A stretch of 64,000 bases of DNA from positions 372,001 through 436,000 of the forward strand of contig NZ_JRWG01000003.1 of the NCBI RefSeq assembly GCF_001573155.1, written 5' to 3'. Below the pieces are notes generated by a model. The model had not been told where the DNA came from. It saw nothing but the letters and a program-made list of their open reading frames with translations, and did not search any database. The position numbers were made by a program, and so were the translations under genes. Shown here piece after piece: positions 62,995 to 64,000 of this stretch (positions within the stretch are counted from its first letter, which is position 1; each line of letters starts with the position of its first letter). This DNA comes from Aequorivita aquimaris (GTDB taxonomy: Bacteria; Bacteroidota; Bacteroidia; Flavobacteriales; Flavobacteriaceae).

Positions 62995-63249
62995 ATGACT
63001 TCGGAAGAAATATACACAAAGCTTGAGCCTATCATCAAGACTTATTTGCCCGAGGATGTATCTGCCAAAGAAATAAGTCGCAAGAGTGATCTCACGCGCG
63101 AACTAAATATAAATTCTGCCCATTTGGTCGATATAATTTTGGACATAGAAGATGTTTTCAATATTGAGTTTAAAAATGAGGATATGGAACAGCTTCGGAA
63201 TGTGGATGATGCTATTTTGCTCATTAAGCAAAAAACTTTAGCTATATAA
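62995..63249 (+). CDS. Dedicated acyl carrier protein
   Basis: An 84-residue acidic helical protein of ACP type. The phosphopantetheine Ser is Ser41 in LNINSAHLVDII; the usual DSL reads NSA here, an unusual variant. A later helix (IEDVFNIEF) fits the second ACP helix. It is the last gene of the polyketide operon, 5 nt after the ketosynthase gene. The altered motif may bear on recognition by the phosphopantetheinyl transferase or on partner choice. Confidence 0.9.
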   Translation: MTSEEIYTKLEPIIKTYLPEDVSAKEISRKSDLTRELNINSAHLVDIILDIEDVFNIEFKNEDMEQLRNVDDAILLIKQKTLAI

Positions 63250-63291
63250 ATTCTGAAAATCCTTATCAGTTTGTTAACCTCTATTTATAAG

Positions 63292-63310
63292 CCGTTAAAG
63301 ACCGTTAAAG
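63292..63310 (+). promoter_or_regulatory. Paired ccgttaaag direct repeats
   Basis: Two identical 9-nt copies start 10 nt apart (63292-63300 and 63302-63310), i.e. one helical turn, 63 nt before the next start. This spacing fits a dimeric regulator binding site; no regulator can be named. Confidence 0.4.
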
Positions 63311-63372
63311 TAATTGGGATAGGTTTCTTTAATTATTAACTTGATAGAGAATCATTTAATAATTTAAAGACA

Positions 63373-63738
63373 ATGAAAAAGATAGCTTCAATTTTAATTT
63401 TATTACTTAGTATTTCCGCATTTTCCCAAGACCCAGTTTTTCAAAAGTCCAATCCCAAGGCAGAAGAAAGGGCTATTGAAATAACTAATAGTTATGACCT
63501 ACAGCTTTCTTTGACTGAAAAACAAGAGCTATTATTTCAGCAAAAAGTTGCCGAATTTTTAATACGTAGGTATAAAATTGAATCGGAATTTAGTGGAAAG
63601 GAAAAACTCGACCTGCTTTACAATCTTCAGAGAGAGGAAACCGCAGAGATGAATGATATTTTAACTAGACCCCAAATGGACGTTTATAAGCAGGTTAAGC
63701 CAACCATTCAACCTTTGGAAACAGTAGAGAAAGAATAA
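63373..63738 (+). CDS. Exported helical hypothetical protein
   Basis: A 121-residue protein with a signal peptide (ASILILLLSISAFSQ) and a mature charged helical part (LSLTEKQELLFQQKV, FSGKEKLDLLYNLQREE). The pattern recalls Spy/CpxP-like or LTXXQ-type periplasmic helical proteins, but no LTxxQ pair is present. It has direct repeats upstream and abuts the convergent gene with no gap (63738/63739). Function unknown. Confidence 0.7.
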   Translation: MKKIASILILLLSISAFSQDPVFQKSNPKAEERAIEITNSYDLQLSLTEKQELLFQQKVAEFLIRRYKIESEFSGKEKLDLLYNLQREETAEMNDILTRPQMDVYKQVKPTIQPLETVEKE

Positions 63739-64000
63739 TTAATCATTTTTTTCTATAAAGTTTTCATTATTTGTGGTTCGCTCAATATCGGGATCTTTGC
63801 CATTTGATGGGCTTTGTTCCAAACCTGCAGAATCCACTTCAAAAAATTCCATAATCTCTGGTGGATTATCAATTTGCTTTGTACGATTGCCAATAATTGC
63901 AATCGGCTTTGAGATTACGGAATCATTTTTTTGAATAATTTTCAGCCAATCATTGGAATCAAATTCTGAGGTACTTTCCACATCTATTTCCAATTGTCTT
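63739..64000 (-). CDS. Hypothetical protein (partial at right edge)
   Basis: An open minus-strand frame that continues past the right edge. The visible C-terminal ~87 residues are acidic and low in hydrophobicity (IAIIGNRTKQIDN, then EIMEFFEVDSAG, and a Ser/Asn/Asp-rich tail). A TTG at 63993 could be a start, but the frame is open upstream to the window end, so a truncated gene is more likely. No family is recognised. Confidence 0.55.
   Translation of the reverse strand, partial: RQLEIDVESTSEFDSNDWLKIIQKNDSVISKPIAIIGNRTKQIDNPPEIMEFFEVDSAGLEQSPSNGKDPDIERTTNNENFIEKND

Noticed and set aside
57599-63249. Horizontal transfer of the polyketide operon
   Set aside because: No tRNA, integrase, repeat or clear composition shift borders it, and codon use looks like that of its neighbours by eye.

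Overview
This window looks like chromosomal core DNA from a marine-type member of the Flavobacteriaceae (Bacteroidota); the genus cannot be fixed from sequence alone. The signs are moderately AT-rich DNA, a C-terminal type IX secretion sorting domain, BshA of the bacillithiol pathway, a Bacteroidota-type LptD, a fused E1 alpha/beta 2-oxoacid dehydrogenase, weak Shine-Dalgarno signals, and repeated promoter-like pairs of TTG and TAnnTTTG about 17-21 nt apart. I see no insertion sequence, prophage, integrase or CRISPR array. No gene-free stretch exceeds 300 nt.

Layout: 1-3898 holds a partial lipoprotein, an isolated histidine ammonia-lyase, a secreted T9SS-type protein and a small STAS-like protein. 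3985-10591 holds clpC, divergent gyrA and a TPR protein. 10645-14780 holds a thiolase/NlpC-P60 pair and a divergent 7TM-HD phosphohydrolase. 14825-15157 is a tRNA cluster (Ser-Pro-Arg) read on the minus strand. 15309-20438 is a six-gene minus-strand run (tsaD, tfoX-like, rsmE, DUF4159, AI-2E family, methyltransferase). 20479-30943 is dominated by envelope biogenesis: TamB, LptD, an amidase and an MCE/MlaD protein. 30950-34170 holds a split heterodisulfide-reductase-like Fe-S pair. 34187-46030 holds a GH3/serine-hydrolase fusion, bshA, an M19-like peptidase, an outer-membrane barrel, a large FAD/Fe-S oxidoreductase, aroC and a dicarboxylate symporter. 46227-57532 is mixed housekeeping: mutS2, ung, a nucleoside phosphorylase coupled to a binding-protein-fold protein, SUI1, a 2OG-Fe oxygenase, the E1 fusion, and small membrane or lipoproteins including an OmpA-like protein.

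The most interesting locus is 57599-63249, a tight seven-gene plus-strand operon: FAD oxidoreductase, SAM methyltransferase, type III polyketide synthase, FabL/FabI-like enoyl reductase, FabZ-like dehydratase, KAS-like ketosynthase and a dedicated acyl carrier protein. Three of its junctions are ATGA overlaps. It reads as a pathway in which a private mini fatty-acid synthase makes an acyl starter on its own ACP, the type III PKS extends and cyclises it, and the methyltransferase and flavoenzyme modify the product (inference: a phenolic lipid, alkylpyrone or quinone-like lipid). No ketoreductase, phosphopantetheinyl transferase or exporter is in the window, so those would have to come from elsewhere.

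Smaller items worth noting are two identical 24-nt direct repeats flanking the SUI1 gene, a TamB gene whose expected N-terminus lacks a canonical start codon, two small genes of 35 and 53 codons, a 17-nt palindrome just before a secreted-protein start, and a terminator-like hairpin between two tRNA genes.
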